A DNA stretch of 33,848 nt from Anaerococcus sp. (GCA_022780515.1 JALEUV010000012.1:1-33848), one strand, 5' to 3'; positions 8,478-17,468 are shown, counted from the first letter of the stretch. The notes: a model not told the origin generated them from the sequence alone. Translations and numbers: made by a program.

Positions 8478-8762
8478 ATGAATAATTACGAAGCAGTATT
8501 GATTTTGAAAGCTGATATGTCTGACAGTGATAGAACTGATCTTCTTGAAAGATTTAAACAAATCATTGCTCAAGATGGTGAAGTTACTAATGTCGACGAT
8601 TGGGGAAAGAGAAAGCTAGCTTACGAAATTAATTACCTAAAAGAAGGTTATTATTATATCGTAGACTTTACAGCTAACCCAGACCATATCAAGGAATTTG
8701 AAAGAAGACTAAGACTTTCAGATTTTGTAATCAGATACATGGTTATCAGAAAAGAGGACTAA
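8478..8762 (+). CDS. rpsF: 30S ribosomal protein S6
   Basis: A 94-residue small-subunit protein that binds 16S rRNA in the platform together with S18. The start MNNYEAVLILKAD, the middle segment DWGKRKLAYEINYLKEGYY and the end VIRYMVIRKED are diagnostic. The ribosome binding site GGGAGGTG at 8465-8472 is very strong. It heads the classic S6-SSB-S18 operon, with ssb starting 3 bases after its stop. Confidence 0.97.
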   Translation: MNNYEAVLILKADMSDSDRTDLLERFKQIIAQDGEVTNVDDWGKRKLAYEINYLKEGYYYIVDFTANPDHIKEFERRLRLSDFVIRYMVIRKED

Positions 8763-8765
8763 GCA

Positions 8766-9290
8766 ATGAATAGAGTAACACTTATAGGAAGACTTACTAG
8801 AGATCCGGACTTAAGGTATACTCAAGGACAAAGAGCTGTGTGTACATTCACACTAGCAGTCGACAAGCGACTTAGTAGGGAAAGACGTAACGAAATGGAA
8901 GCCCAAAATCGTCCGACAGCTGATTTTATTAGAATAACAGTTTGGGGAGCTCAAGCTGAAAATTCTAGTAAATATTTAAGAAAAGGAAGTCAATGCGCAG
9001 TAGAAGGTAGGATCGAAACAGGATCTTACCAAGATAGGGAAACAGGAAAAACAGTTTATACAACAGATGTTGTCGCTGATAATGTTGAGTTTTTAGGTTC
9101 AAGATCAGATAATTCTTATTCATCCTATAATAATCACAGTAACGACAACCAAGATATTTATAACAATTCCTATTCACAAACTCAAAATAATCAAAGACCA
9201 AATAGTCAAAATGATTCATTTTCTGCAGATGATGACTTTTTCGATGATGACTTTACTGAAATAGAAGACGATGGCAGGATTCCATTCTAA
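8766..9290 (+). CDS. ssb: Single-stranded DNA-binding protein
   Basis: Binds single-stranded DNA as a tetramer during replication, repair and recombination. Residues 1-110 form the OB fold (MNRVTLIGRLTRDPDLRYT, FIRITVWGAQAENSSKYLRKG, VEGRIETGSYQD). A long Asn/Ser/Gln-rich linker follows, and the acidic tail ends DDGRIPF, the motif that recruits partner proteins. The 174-residue length is normal. It lies between rpsF and rpsR, the usual Gram-positive arrangement. Confidence 0.97.
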   Translation: MNRVTLIGRLTRDPDLRYTQGQRAVCTFTLAVDKRLSRERRNEMEAQNRPTADFIRITVWGAQAENSSKYLRKGSQCAVEGRIETGSYQDRETGKTVYTTDVVADNVEFLGSRSDNSYSSYNNHSNDNQDIYNNSYSQTQNNQRPNSQNDSFSADDDFFDDDFTEIEDDGRIPF

Positions 9291-9307
9291 TAAGAAAGGA
9301 ATTATAA

Positions 9308-9535
9308 ATGGCAGGAAGAAGATTTAGACCAAGAAAAAAGGTAGACCCATTTGTTAAAGATCCTTCAAAGGTTATAGATTATAAAGATATCGAAACTCTA
9401 AAAAGATTTATAACTGAAAGAGGTAAGATTCTACCTAGAAGAGTAACAGGACTTAATGCAAAACATCAAAGAGAGATTACTAGAGCTATTAAAAGAGCTA
9501 GACAAGTTGCATTATTACCATACGAAGAAAATTAA
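9308..9535 (+). CDS. rpsR: 30S ribosomal protein S18
   Basis: A 75-residue basic protein of the small-subunit platform and the partner of S6. The core [22 protein letters not shown] and the end THREI-like segment [21 protein letters not shown] are diagnostic. There is no CxxC zinc pair at the N-terminus, so this is the zinc-independent form. It is the last gene of the operon and is followed by a terminator. Confidence 0.97.
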   Translation: MAGRRFRPRKKVDPFVKDPSKVIDYKDIETLKRFITERGKILPRRVTGLNAKHQREITRAIKRARQVALLPYEEN

Positions 9536-9572
9536 TAGATAGATTATAGACAATTTTTCAATAAGCAATATC

Positions 9573-9597
9573 AAAGGGCATACAAATGCTCTTTTTT
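9573..9597 (+). terminator. Terminator after rpsR
   Basis: Stem AAAGGGCAT (9573-9581) pairs with ATGCTCTTT (9586-9594), with one G-T pair and a 4-base loop, followed by a run of T. Confidence 0.88.
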
Positions 9598-9639
9598 ATT
9601 ATTTATTTCTAGGTTATAATAGTAGCTAAGGAAGTGTTT

Positions 9640-10113
9640 ATGACTGGTTTAGTTGAATTTATTGAAGATCATTTTACAAGTGAAATAGCCTTATTTTTGA
9701 TTTCTATGCTCCCTCTTATTGAAGTAAAGGGGGCGATCCCCATAGGCTTTGCCATGGGGTTATCTGTTTTTGAGACCTATGGTATTTCTTTTGTAGGATC
9801 AACCCTACCAGCGATTTTTATTTTAATTTGGATTAAGAAATTTTTTTCTCTTATGGCAAGGTCCAAGCCCCTAAGGAAGCTTGTAGGAAAGATTGTAGAT
9901 AAGGCCCATAGGAAGGATGAGAAGATCAGGAAGTATGAGTACCTGGGTCTATTTGTTTTTACAGCCCTACCTCTACCTGGAACTGGTGTCTGGATGGGTT
10001 CCCTTATAGCGGCTCTTTTGGATTTGGATAAGAAGAAGGCCTTTTTTACTATTGCCCTTGGTAATCTTCTAGCTTCTTTGCTAATGTTAATTTTTTCTTC
10101 AATTATATTTTAA
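9640..10113 (+). CDS. Small multidrug export family membrane protein
   Basis: A 157-residue integral membrane protein of the COG2426 'small multi-drug export' family. Recognisable parts are MLPLIEVKGAIPIGFAMGLS near the N-terminus, the loop KYEYLGLFVFTALPLPGTG and the end LGNLLASLLMLIFSS. Four to five hydrophobic segments are evident. An in-frame GTG two codons upstream (9634) is possible, but the ribosome binding site TAAGGAAG at 9627-9634 fits the ATG at 9640 better. A TATAAT at 9615-9620 gives a very short leader. The function of the family is poorly proven despite its name. Confidence 0.8.
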   Translation: MTGLVEFIEDHFTSEIALFLISMLPLIEVKGAIPIGFAMGLSVFETYGISFVGSTLPAIFILIWIKKFFSLMARSKPLRKLVGKIVDKAHRKDEKIRKYEYLGLFVFTALPLPGTGVWMGSLIAALLDLDKKKAFFTIALGNLLASLLMLIFSSIIF

Positions 10114-10186
10114 TTTATTTTATTGAAAAGAAAACCTTGTCAAGAATCATTTTTTATATTATATTATATATAGATAGGAGGTATAT

Positions 10187-12151
10187 ATGTTAGTAGAGAT
10201 TATTTCTTTAATTGTTGCAATCTTAGCGATTTTATTTATGGGATTTACAATTACAAAGAAGATATTACCTGTATCCTTAGGTAATAAGAGGATGAGTGAA
10301 ATTGCTTCTCATATCAAGGATGGGGCCATGACCTTTATTAGACGTGAGTATATTTTTATTACGGGTTTTGTGGTTATTGTTTCTATCCTTATAGCGATTT
10401 TTCTCGATGTTAGGATTATGGTCTGCTATATTTTGGGATCAATTTTCTCTATGCTTGCAGGCTATATAGGAATGAGGGTGTCTACAGCAGCCAATGCTAG
10501 GTGTACCAATATGGCCTATGAAAAGGGTTCTGGTGGTGCCTTGAATCTTGCCTTTGCTGGTGGATCTGTTATGGGCTTTGCTGTAACAGGACTTGGATTT
10601 TTGGGAATTATGATTTCATATCTAATTTTTAGAGACCCAGCCATTATTATGGGATATTCCCTTGGTGCATCATCTGTTGCCCTCTTTGCGAGAGTTGGTG
10701 GAGGTATCTATACCAAGGCAGCAGATCTCGGAGCTGATTTGGTTGGTAAGGTAGAGGAAGGTATCCCTGAAGACGACCCTAGAAATCCTGCAGTTATAGC
10801 TGATAATGTAGGCGATAATGTAGGTGATGTGGCTGGTATGGGTGCTGACCTTTTTGAATCATATTCTGGTGCCATTATTTCAGCGATTACTCTAGGTATT
10901 GTAGCAAGTGGGGAGGCTGGTACGAAGTTTACCTTCTTCTTGGTTGCCATAGGAATTTTGGCTTCTATTTTTGCAAGCTTTATGTTCCTTACTAGCAAGC
11001 ACAAGGATCCTCAAAAGTCCCTTATGTCTACAATTTATGTCTCAGGGGCAATAGTACTTGTAGCATCATTGATTTTATCTTTTTATTACTTTAATAAACT
11101 CAATGCAGCCCTTGCTATAATCGTTGGAATTGTGGTTGGTATTTTGATAGGACTTTTGACAGAGTACTATACTTCTGATAAGTATAGGCATGTTAGAAAT
11201 ATAGCTGATGAGTCAAAGACAGGAGTTGCTACAAATATTATCTCAGGTCTTTCAGTAGGAATGTTATCTACAGTTCTTCCAATAATCCTTATTGCTCTTG
11301 GTATAATCATAGCTTACTGGGCTAACGGAGTATTTGGTATAGCCCTAAGTGCTGTGGGTATGCTTTCTACAACAGCGACAACTATTACAGTTGATGCCTA
11401 CGGCCCTATAACTGATAATGCAGGTGGTATAGCAGAGATGAGCTATTTGCCAAGCGAGGTTAGGGATATAACTGATGAGCTTGATTCAATCGGAAATACA
11501 ACAGCAGCTATTGGTAAGGGTTTTGCCATAGGAAGTGCAGCTTTAACTGCTCTATCACTCTTTGTAACCTATAGCCAAAGTCTAAATCTTGGATCAATTT
11601 CGATACTTGAGCCTCAGGTTGTAGCTGGTATGTTTATTGGAGCCATGCTCCCATTCCTCTTTACTGCCCTAACTATGAATTCAGTTGGTAAGGCAGCATC
11701 TCAAATGATAGCTGAAGTTAGAAGGCAATTTAGCTCTGACGATAGGATACTTAGGGGAGAAGCCGAACCTGACTATGCTAGGTGTATTGATATTTCAACT
11801 ACAGCATCCCTCAAGGAAATGATAGTGCCAGGAGTGCTTGCTATAGTTGTTCCATTACTTGTAGGTAAGCTCCTCGGAGCCTATGCCCTAGGTGGACTCT
11901 TGGCAGGAGCCTTGGTAACAGGTGTCTTGATGGCAATCTTTATGTCAAATGCCGGTGGAGCTTGGGATAATGCTAAGAAGTACATCGAAACCCTCGATGG
12001 TGAAGAGGGCAAGGGATCTGATGCCCACAAGGCAGCAGTTGTAGGAGATACAGTAGGAGATCCTTTCAAGGATACATCAGGCCCATCTCTAAATATCCTA
12101 ATTAAACTTATGACTGTTGTCTCAGTTGTATGTGCATCACTATTTGTTTGA
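10187..12151 (+). CDS. hppA: Membrane-bound ion-translocating pyrophosphatase
   Basis: An integral membrane pump of about 16 helices that couples hydrolysis of pyrophosphate to transport of H+ or Na+ across the membrane. The pyrophosphate site motifs are present: [24 protein letters not shown], a second acidic motif [12 protein letters not shown], and near the C-terminus [17 protein letters not shown]. The sequence [10 protein letters not shown] carries alanine where K+-independent enzymes have lysine, so a K+-dependent enzyme is expected. Whether it pumps Na+ or H+ cannot be settled by eye. Length 654 is slightly short of the usual 660-700. The -35 box of the next transcription unit overlaps its stop codon. 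Confidence 0.95.
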   Translation: MLVEIISLIVAILAILFMGFTITKKILPVSLGNKRMSEIASHIKDGAMTFIRREYIFITGFVVIVSILIAIFLDVRIMVCYILGSIFSMLAGYIGMRVSTAANARCTNMAYEKGSGGALNLAFAGGSVMGFAVTGLGFLGIMISYLIFRDPAIIMGYSLGASSVALFARVGGGIYTKAADLGADLVGKVEEGIPEDDPRNPAVIADNVGDNVGDVAGMGADLFESYSGAIISAITLGIVASGEAGTKFTFFLVAIGILASIFASFMFLTSKHKDPQKSLMSTIYVSGAIVLVASLILSFYYFNKLNAALAIIVGIVVGILIGLLTEYYTSDKYRHVRNIADESKTGVATNIISGLSVGMLSTVLPIILIALGIIIAYWANGVFGIALSAVGMLSTTATTITVDAYGPITDNAGGIAEMSYLPSEVRDITDELDSIGNTTAAIGKGFAIGSAALTALSLFVTYSQSLNLGSISILEPQVVAGMFIGAMLPFLFTALTMNSVGKAASQMIAEVRRQFSSDDRILRGEAEPDYARCIDISTTASLKEMIVPGVLAIVVPLLVGKLLGAYALGGLLAGALVTGVLMAIFMSNAGGAWDNAKKYIETLDGEEGKGSDAHKAAVVGDTVGDPFKDTSGPSLNILIKLMTVVSVVCASLFV

Positions 12152-12175
12152 CAAAAATAATTTTTGGTATATAAT
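12148..12175 (+). promoter_or_regulatory. Promoter of the T-box/amino-acid transporter operon
   Basis: Consensus -35 TTGACA at 12148-12153 (overlapping the hppA stop codon), a 16-base spacer, and consensus -10 TATAAT at 12170-12175. The T-box leader begins about 10 bases later. Confidence 0.85.
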
Positions 12176-12185
12176 ATTAACAAAA

Positions 12186-12431
12186 TAAAGCGATGATAAG
12201 AAAAGTAACTAATTAGTAAGCTCAAGCGAGCCTTGTAGAGTGGGAGAAGGTAGTAGAGGAATTAGTGAAGAGAGTCTTTGAGCAATCATTCAGAACTTAA
12301 GTATGATGATCAGGTAGGCCTGTTATAGCCAAAGAGTATTTTAGTACTTATTGAGTTTTATTTTGTGAAAAATAAAAAAATTAGGGTGGCAACACGAGTC
12401 CTCGTCCCTTTGTGGGATGGGGGCTTTTTTT
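12186..12431 (+). promoter_or_regulatory. T-box riboswitch, candidate Glu (GAG) specifier
   Basis: A tRNA-sensing leader that controls the downstream amino-acid transporter by antitermination. Stem I is visible: GATGAT (12192-12197) pairs with ATCATT; the loop-E motif AGTA is at 12204-12207 with its partner GAA at 12267-12269; helix ACTAATT/AATTAGT lies above. The distal part AGCGAGCCTTG...AAGG (12225-12250) matches the conserved AG-bulge and terminal loop. The triplet after GAA is GAG (12270-12272) followed by A, the usual specifier position, which reads Glu. The antiterminator T-box AGGGTGGCAACACG is at 12383-12396; its TGGC would pair with an acceptor end having G at position 73, consistent with tRNA-Glu. 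Specifier choice is inferred by alignment to the general pattern. Confidence 0.9.
12400..12431 (+). terminator. Regulated terminator of the T-box
   Basis: CCTCGTCCC (12400-12408) pairs with GGGATGGGG (12414-12422), with two G-T pairs, followed by seven T. Its 5' arm overlaps the bases that would form the antiterminator, as expected for a T-box switch. Confidence 0.88.
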
Positions 12432-12448
12432 ATGCCCGAGGAGGAAAA

Positions 12449-13897
12449 ATGAAAAATAAAAATAAGATAACCCTACTAATATTTGCCCTGTTAATGTTTT
12501 TACCAAGTCTTGCAAGCGCCAATGAATTTGTAGATGATGGGGTAATAGACTTTGGAACAAGTGCAGACTTTCCACCTTATGAATACTATGAGGGGGAAGA
12601 TATAGTAGGAATAGACCCAGATATAATTAAAGAAATAGGGGACTACTTGGATATTGAAGTAAAAATTCATGATATGGATTTTAATAATATCCTAGCAAGC
12701 ATCCAGTCTAACAAACTAGACGCAGGAGCTGCCGGCTTTACAGTAACAGAAGAGAGGAAGAAAAGCGTAAACTTCACTGATACCTTTGCCAAGACCAGCC
12801 AAGTTGTCTTAGTCAAAAAAGATAGCCAGATAAGTACAATCGACGAGCTAAGAAAAAACAAAAAAATAGGTACCCAACTAGGATCGATTGGCCATACCCT
12901 AGCAACAGATGACTTTGGTGAGGAAAATGTGTCAGCCTTTGTAAAAGTCCCTGACGCCGTCCTGGCCCTAAAGACTGGAAAAATCGATGCAGTAATAGTC
13001 GATAAGGAAATAGCAGAAAATTATAAGGCATCTGATGATAAACTTGGCATATTGGATAAGACCTATGTAGAAGAAGAATATGCTATAGCAGTAAATAAGA
13101 ACAATGAAGCCTTGTTGGAAAAACTAAACCAAGCCATAGGAGAGCTCAAAAAAGATGGAACAATAGATAAAATTATGGCAAAATACGAGGGAAGCTCTGA
13201 GCTAAGCGAAGGCAAGGGACTAATAGGGAGATTTAAGGCAACCATAATAGATAATGGGGGCTATAAGTACCTCCTAGATGGACTAAAGACTACAATAATA
13301 GTTACAAGCTTTGCCCTAATAATTTCCTTTTTATTAGGACTAATAATAGCTATAACCAGGGCGGCAAGTGAAGAAAGCACCAATATCCTTATAAAAATCC
13401 TAGACAAGGTATTTGCATTATTTGTAACCATAATTCGTGGAACTCCATCAACCATCCAACTCCTCATAATGTTTAATGTAATCCTCGTAAACCTAGATAA
13501 CCTGCTCCTAGTAGCAGTCCTATCCTTTGCTCTAAACTCATCAGCTTACATGGCTGAAATCTTCAGGGGAGGCATAAACGCAGTAGACAAGGGAGAAAAA
13601 GAAGCAGCAAGGTCCTTGGGACTTACCTACTACCAAACCATGAGAAAAGTAATAATGCCCCAGGCAATCAAAAATTCCTTGCCAGCCTTAGCCAATGAAA
13701 TCATAACCCTCTTCAAAGAAACATCCATATCAGGCTTCATAGGTCTCGCAGACCTAACTCGTGGAGCATCAATAGTAATTAGCCAAACCTTTGATGCAGG
13801 AACAGCTTACTTCTCAGCAGCTATAATCTACCTAGTGATTGTCATGGTCATGGAAAAAATATTTAAGAAAATAGAGAAAGGACTACAATATGCTTAA
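12449..13897 (+). CDS. Amino-acid ABC transporter, substrate-binding protein fused to permease
   Basis: One polypeptide combining an exported solute-binding domain with a membrane permease, like GlnP of lactic acid bacteria. A signal/anchor ([19 protein letters not shown]) is followed by a polar-amino-acid binding domain ([34 protein letters not shown]) to about residue 245. The permease domain then has about five helices and the EAA loop [19 protein letters not shown] that docks with the ATPase. An upstream GTG in the same frame (12365) is rejected because it lies inside the T-box terminator; the ATG at 12449 has the ribosome binding site GAGGAGG. The probable Glu T-box suggests glutamate or glutamine as cargo. 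The ATPase gene overlaps its last 8 bases. Confidence 0.9.
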   Translation: MKNKNKITLLIFALLMFLPSLASANEFVDDGVIDFGTSADFPPYEYYEGEDIVGIDPDIIKEIGDYLDIEVKIHDMDFNNILASIQSNKLDAGAAGFTVTEERKKSVNFTDTFAKTSQVVLVKKDSQISTIDELRKNKKIGTQLGSIGHTLATDDFGEENVSAFVKVPDAVLALKTGKIDAVIVDKEIAENYKASDDKLGILDKTYVEEEYAIAVNKNNEALLEKLNQAIGELKKDGTIDKIMAKYEGSSELSEGKGLIGRFKATIIDNGGYKYLLDGLKTTIIVTSFALIISFLLGLIIAITRAASEESTNILIKILDKVFALFVTIIRGTPSTIQLLIMFNVILVNLDNLLLVAVLSFALNSSAYMAEIFRGGINAVDKGEKEAARSLGLTYYQTMRKVIMPQAIKNSLPALANEIITLFKETSISGFIGLADLTRGASIVISQTFDAGTAYFSAAIIYLVIVMVMEKIFKKIEKGLQYA

Positions 13898-14615
13898 AAT
13901 AAAGAAAATAAAAAAATCATTTGGAGACTTACAAGTCCTAAAATCAATAGACCTCGAAGTCGAAAAAGGCGATGTCTTATCCATAATAGGCCCATCAGGC
14001 TCAGGCAAATCAACCCTCCTAAGGACCATGAACCTCCTAGAAAGACCGGACTCTGGTGAAATAATCTTTGAGGGGGAAAAAATAACCGATGAAAAAATAG
14101 ACATCAACCAAATAAGAGAAGAAATTGGCATGGTCTTCCAAAACTTCAACCTATTTTCAAACATGACAGTCCTAGAAAACCTAACCATCGCACCTTTAAT
14201 GAAAAAGAAAATGACAAAGAGCGAGGCAGATAAAGAAGCAGATACCCTCCTAGATAAAATAGGACTAACAAGCAAAAAACACGACTACCCAAGAAGCCTA
14301 TCAGGTGGTCAAAAACAAAGAATAGCCATAGCCAGAGCCTTGATGATGAAACCAAAACTAATCCTCTTTGATGAGCCAACCAGCGCCCTAGATCCAGAAA
14401 TGGTAGGGGAGGTCCTAGAGTTAATGAAAGATCTTGCCAAGGATGCGATGAGCATGGTAGTAGTAAGCCACGAAATGGACTTCGCAAGAGAAGTCTCCAA
14501 CAAAATAATCCTAATGGATAATGGAGAAATAGTCGAAAAATCAACAAACCCTCAAGACTTTTTCCAAAATCCCAAAGAAGAAAGATCCAAAAAATTCCTA
14601 TCAGCAATATTTTAG
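13890..14615 (+). CDS. glnQ: Amino-acid ABC transporter ATP-binding protein
   Basis: The cytoplasmic ATPase that drives the preceding fused transporter. Walker [10 protein letters not shown] near residue 32, Q-loop VFQNFNLF, signature [15 protein letters not shown], Walker [15 protein letters not shown] and the switch histidine in VVSHEMDF are all present. The 241-residue length and the order of motifs are those of the GlnQ/HisP polar-amino-acid group. It begins inside the end of the permease gene, so the two proteins are translationally coupled. A tRNA promoter begins on the base after its stop codon, with no terminator between them. Confidence 0.93.
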   Translation: MLKIKKIKKSFGDLQVLKSIDLEVEKGDVLSIIGPSGSGKSTLLRTMNLLERPDSGEIIFEGEKITDEKIDINQIREEIGMVFQNFNLFSNMTVLENLTIAPLMKKKMTKSEADKEADTLLDKIGLTSKKHDYPRSLSGGQKQRIAIARALMMKPKLILFDEPTSALDPEMVGEVLELMKDLAKDAMSMVVVSHEMDFAREVSNKIILMDNGEIVEKSTNPQDFFQNPKEERSKKFLSAIF

Positions 14616-14644
14616 TTGACAAAAACAAAAATAGGGAGTATTAT
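14616..14644 (+). promoter_or_regulatory. Promoter of tRNA-Leu
   Basis: Consensus -35 TTGACA at 14616-14621, directly after the glnQ stop, a 17-base spacer, and TATTAT at 14639-14644. The mature tRNA starts 18 bases beyond. Confidence 0.75.
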
Positions 14645-14661
14645 ATAAAAGTAATACTCAA

Positions 14662-14751
14662 GCGGGATTGGCGGAATTGGCAGACGCGCAAGACTAAGGA
14701 TCTTGTGACCGCCTTTAGGTCGTGGAAGTTCAAGTCTTCTATCCCGCACCA
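14662..14751 (+). tRNA. tRNA-Leu, anticodon AAG
   Basis: A complete class II tRNA of 90 bases with encoded CCA. Acceptor GCGGGAT pairs with ATCCCGC. The D arm begins GCGG. The anticodon stem CAAGA/TCTTG (14689-14693, 14701-14705) encloses the loop CTAAGGA, giving anticodon AAG at 14696-14698. A long variable arm (GACC...GGTC) and a T arm with TTCAAGT follow. A73 fits leucine. The A at position 34 is unusual in bacteria and would need conversion to inosine or an unmodified A reading CUN codons. Confidence 0.95.
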
Positions 14752-14761
14752 TAAAGCACTT

Positions 14762-14792
14762 AGGAATGTTGATTTTTCAGCATTCCTTTTTT
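14762..14792 (+). terminator. Terminator after tRNA-Leu
   Basis: Stem AGGAATGTTGA (14762-14772) with TCAGCATTCCT (14777-14787), 11 bp with one G-T pair, then a T run. Confidence 0.9.
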
Positions 14793-15165
14793 AGTTAATG
14801 GGTAACTAGTGGGTAATGTTAATTGCACATGTTTTATTATTTTAAATTTGTATTTTAAATAAAAGAAATATTAAAAAATTTATTAAAATTTGTAAACATA
14901 TGAATTAGTCAAGTCCTTAATATTGTGTAAATTAGTCTAGTACAATATTCGTTATTATATTTTGATATATAATCTCAAGTTGGAGTTTACACAAAAAATT
15001 TGACACTACCGTTATGTCTGGTAAGTCTAACTTTTTTTATAATATGTTTTAATTATATACTCTTGTACTTTCTATTACAATATCCTTACATAATTAATTA
15101 TTATTTGAATCCCCTCTAAGTTTTGTTATAAATATATACAAGTAAATATTTAGAACGGAGTTTGT
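14793..15165. other. Gene-free AT-rich region between tRNA-Leu and the glpK remnant
   Basis: No coding frame was found. It contains an 8-bp perfect inverted repeat, AATATTGT (14919-14926) and ACAATATT (14942-14949), around a 15-base loop, and a probable insertion-sequence end at 14982-15010. The rest is low-complexity A/T. The position, just 3' of a tRNA gene and before a deleted gene, is typical of a recombination-prone site. Confidence 0.5.
14982..15010. mobile_element. Possible IS256-type terminal repeat remnant
   Basis: The stretch begins GGAGTTTACACAAAAAA and ends TTTGACACTACC, which resembles terminal inverted repeats of IS256-family elements as I recall them. An inverted TTGTGTAAA lies at 14924-14932, complementary to TTTACACAA at 14986-14994. 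No transposase remains. The identification is by memory of the pattern only. Confidence 0.35.
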
Positions 15166-15672
15166 ATGAAGAAATATATTATGGCCCTTGATGCGGGGAC
15201 TACTTCTAATAGGTGTATTATTTTTGATAAGAGGGGGAGGATTGTTTCTCTAGCTCAGAAGGAGTTTAGTCAGATTTTCCCTCATCCCGGTTGGGTGGAG
15301 CATGACGCGACTGAGATTTGGTCGATTCAACTTGGGGTATGTATCGAGGCCTTGGCTAAGATTAATGGGCAGGCATCAGATATTGCTGCTAGTGGTGCAT
15401 CTGCCAATAATTTCTTGATGCAATTTCAAGCAGATATGATCCAGACCGAAGTTCAAAGACCTAAGACTTTAGAAACAACAGCCCTGGGTGCGGCCTATCT
15501 TGCAGGCCTTGGTGTTGGTTTTTGGGAAAGTTTGGATGAGATTAAGGATAATTGGTCCATAGACAAGCTCTTCGAGCCTCAAATTATCAAGGAAGAGCGA
15601 GATAAGAAGTATAGGAATTGGAAAAGGGCTGTTAAGAGGTCCTTTGACTGGGCCAAGGACTTGGAAGACTAA
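15166..15672 (+). pseudogene. glpK: Glycerol kinase with large in-frame internal deletion
   Basis: Residues 1-75 are the N-terminus of glycerol kinase ([41 protein letters not shown]). The frame then jumps directly to the C-terminal ATPase part ([40 protein letters not shown]-type end near [11 protein letters not shown]). Full-length GlpK is about 500 residues; this one is 168, so about 330 central residues including the glycerol site and most of both lobes are lost. The reading frame remains open across the junction near 15391. Activity is not credible. The ribosome binding site GGAG still stands before the ATG. Confidence 0.88.
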
Positions 15673-15822
15673 AATTAGCAAGCAAAAAACTACCTAGTCT
15701 ACTATTTTTGATAGGCTTTTATGGTGGGAAAATTTATAGGGACTTATATTCTAATCATTAATTTTACCCAGCAAATTTCGCATCTTATCTTTCCTTATGA
15801 TATAATTAAAATGAGGTATTTT

Positions 15823-16656
15823 ATGGAAAAAAATTGTTATGCTAAAATTAACCTAACTTTGGACAGTCTATACAAGAGAAGTGATGGCTATCACGAGATT
15901 GACTCTATCATGGTTAGGATTGGTTTATTTGATAAATTGATAATTAATAAAAACGAAAGTGGAAAATTTAACTTCAAGTCCAATGTGGACCTAGGAGACC
16001 TTGAGGATAATCTTATTTACAAGGTCTATGCCCTTCTAAAGGACAGGGTGGATGATAAGGGTCTTGATGTTGAATTAGTTAAAAATATCCCCGTCGCTGC
16101 AGGTCTTGCAGGTGGGTCAACCGACGCGGCCGAGATGCTAAAGGCTCTAAATGAGCTTTGGGAGTTGGGTCTAAGTAAAGTCGAGATGATGGAGCTCGGG
16201 GCGAAGCTTGGGGCAGATATTCCCTTCTTCTTCCTAGAAAAAGCTGCCAGGGCCAAGGGAATAGGAGAAATCCTCACTCCCTTTACCAACAAGGCAAATA
16301 TCAAGATTTTACTCATAAATGATGGAACCGAGATTTCTTCAGCCTTTGTCTATAAGAAGCTTAAGGACTATGGGGTAATTGATAATGAGAGGATTATGGA
16401 TGGACTCAAGGCAGGAGATCCTTCTGTAATAAAAGACTTTAGAAATGTGATGGAAGATGTAATCTTTGAAAATTTCCCCCATCTAAAAGAAATCCGAAAT
16501 CTCCTCTTGGATAAAGGGGCTATTAATGCCTTGGTGTCTGGGTCCGGGGCTAGCATTTTTGGAGTTTTCCTTGATGATGACTCCTACCAAAGGGCCTATG
16601 AAGACCTAAAGACTTCCTACAAATTTTGTGGAAAGGTGGACTTGATAGATGACTAA
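15823..16656 (+). CDS. ispE: 4-diphosphocytidyl-2-C-methyl-D-erythritol kinase
   Basis: A GHMP-family kinase that phosphorylates CDP-methylerythritol in the MEP pathway to isoprenoid precursors. The start ENCYAKINLTLD-like sequence (EKNCYAKINLTLDSLYKRSDGYHEI), the ATP loop PVAAGLAGGSTDAAEML and the C-terminal SGSGASIFGVF are diagnostic. The frame is open further upstream, but conserved sequence begins at the ATG at 15823, which has GAGG at 15813-15816 and gives 277 residues. A TATAAT at 15801-15806 implies a very short leader. murI starts within its last 8 bases. Confidence 0.93.
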   Translation: MEKNCYAKINLTLDSLYKRSDGYHEIDSIMVRIGLFDKLIINKNESGKFNFKSNVDLGDLEDNLIYKVYALLKDRVDDKGLDVELVKNIPVAAGLAGGSTDAAEMLKALNELWELGLSKVEMMELGAKLGADIPFFFLEKAARAKGIGEILTPFTNKANIKILLINDGTEISSAFVYKKLKDYGVIDNERIMDGLKAGDPSVIKDFRNVMEDVIFENFPHLKEIRNLLLDKGAINALVSGSGASIFGVFLDDDSYQRAYEDLKTSYKFCGKVDLIDD

Positions 16657-17395
16657 TATTGGAGTTTTTGATACAGGTCTTGGGGGACTTACGGTTCTAA
16701 CGAAGCTTGTTAAGTCAAAAAAAGCAAATTACTTTTACTTTGGAGACACCCTTAGGGTTCCCTATGGCAACCGTCCTAAGGATGAGATATTTGATTTTTC
16801 TTGTGATATAGTCGACTTCTTGGAAAAGTTTGACATAGACTACTATGTTATTGCCTGCAATACTATATCAGTTACCTGCCTAAATCTCTTAGAAGAAAAG
16901 TATAAGAAGACCTTTATCCCAATAACAGCAGGTGGAATTAGGGGAAGTAAGTCATATCCAGGGGATTTGTTAGTTCTTGCAACCAAGGCCACAGTCGACA
17001 GTCATTTTTATAAGGATAATATCGAGGGAGATGGTAAAAGAGTATTTGAGGTAGCAGGCTACAATTTGGTAGACCTCATCGAAAATAACCAAATAACAAG
17101 TCCCAAGATGGACAAGTCCCTTGATGAGTATTTGAACCTTGCCAACAAAAATCAAATTCCTAATATCCTCCTTGGATGCACACACTTTCCCTTGATAAAA
17201 AATGAGATAGGGAAGAAATTAACTTATGAGGCCAATATAATAGACCCAGCAGACTATATTTTGGATAAGATCGAGGCTAATAATAATGACCTTAAGATTA
17301 AAATTTTCCTATCAAAAAAATCTAATATCGCTGAAAATATTATACAAAGTTTGATAAAGTTTGACTATTCATTAACTTATGTAGACTTTATTTAA
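16649..17395 (+). CDS. murI: Glutamate racemase
   Basis: Converts L-glutamate to D-glutamate for peptidoglycan. The start IGVFDTGLGGLTVL, the first catalytic cysteine in YVIACNTISVT and the second in LLGCTHFPLI are all present, as is the FGDTLRVPYGNR segment. The usual FDSG has become FDTG, a mild change. The 248 residues are slightly short for the family (about 260-270). Overlap of 8 bases with ispE implies translational coupling between an isoprenoid-precursor gene and a cell-wall gene, both needed for peptidoglycan synthesis. Confidence 0.93.
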   Translation: MTNIGVFDTGLGGLTVLTKLVKSKKANYFYFGDTLRVPYGNRPKDEIFDFSCDIVDFLEKFDIDYYVIACNTISVTCLNLLEEKYKKTFIPITAGGIRGSKSYPGDLLVLATKATVDSHFYKDNIEGDGKRVFEVAGYNLVDLIENNQITSPKMDKSLDEYLNLANKNQIPNILLGCTHFPLIKNEIGKKLTYEANIIDPADYILDKIEANNNDLKIKIFLSKKSNIAENIIQSLIKFDYSLTYVDFI

Positions 17396-17468
17396 AATAA
17401 AAGGAAAAATCTACATAAAATCTATAGAAAAGCTCTATTGCCCCTGTATTTTTTTAAGGAAAGAGGTT

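Noticed and set aside
12365..12448. GTG start extending the transporter by 28 residues
   Set aside because: These codons cover the T-box antiterminator and terminator; the ATG at 12449 has a strong ribosome binding site and starts a proper signal peptide.
14146..14628. Long minus-strand frame opposite the ATPase
   Set aside because: Its Leu/Phe/Gly-rich sequence reflects the codons of the ABC ATPase on the other strand and it has no independent signals.
15721..15822. Upstream extension of ispE
   Set aside because: The extra residues are not conserved, they cover the promoter -10, and the family sequence starts at the ATG at 15823.
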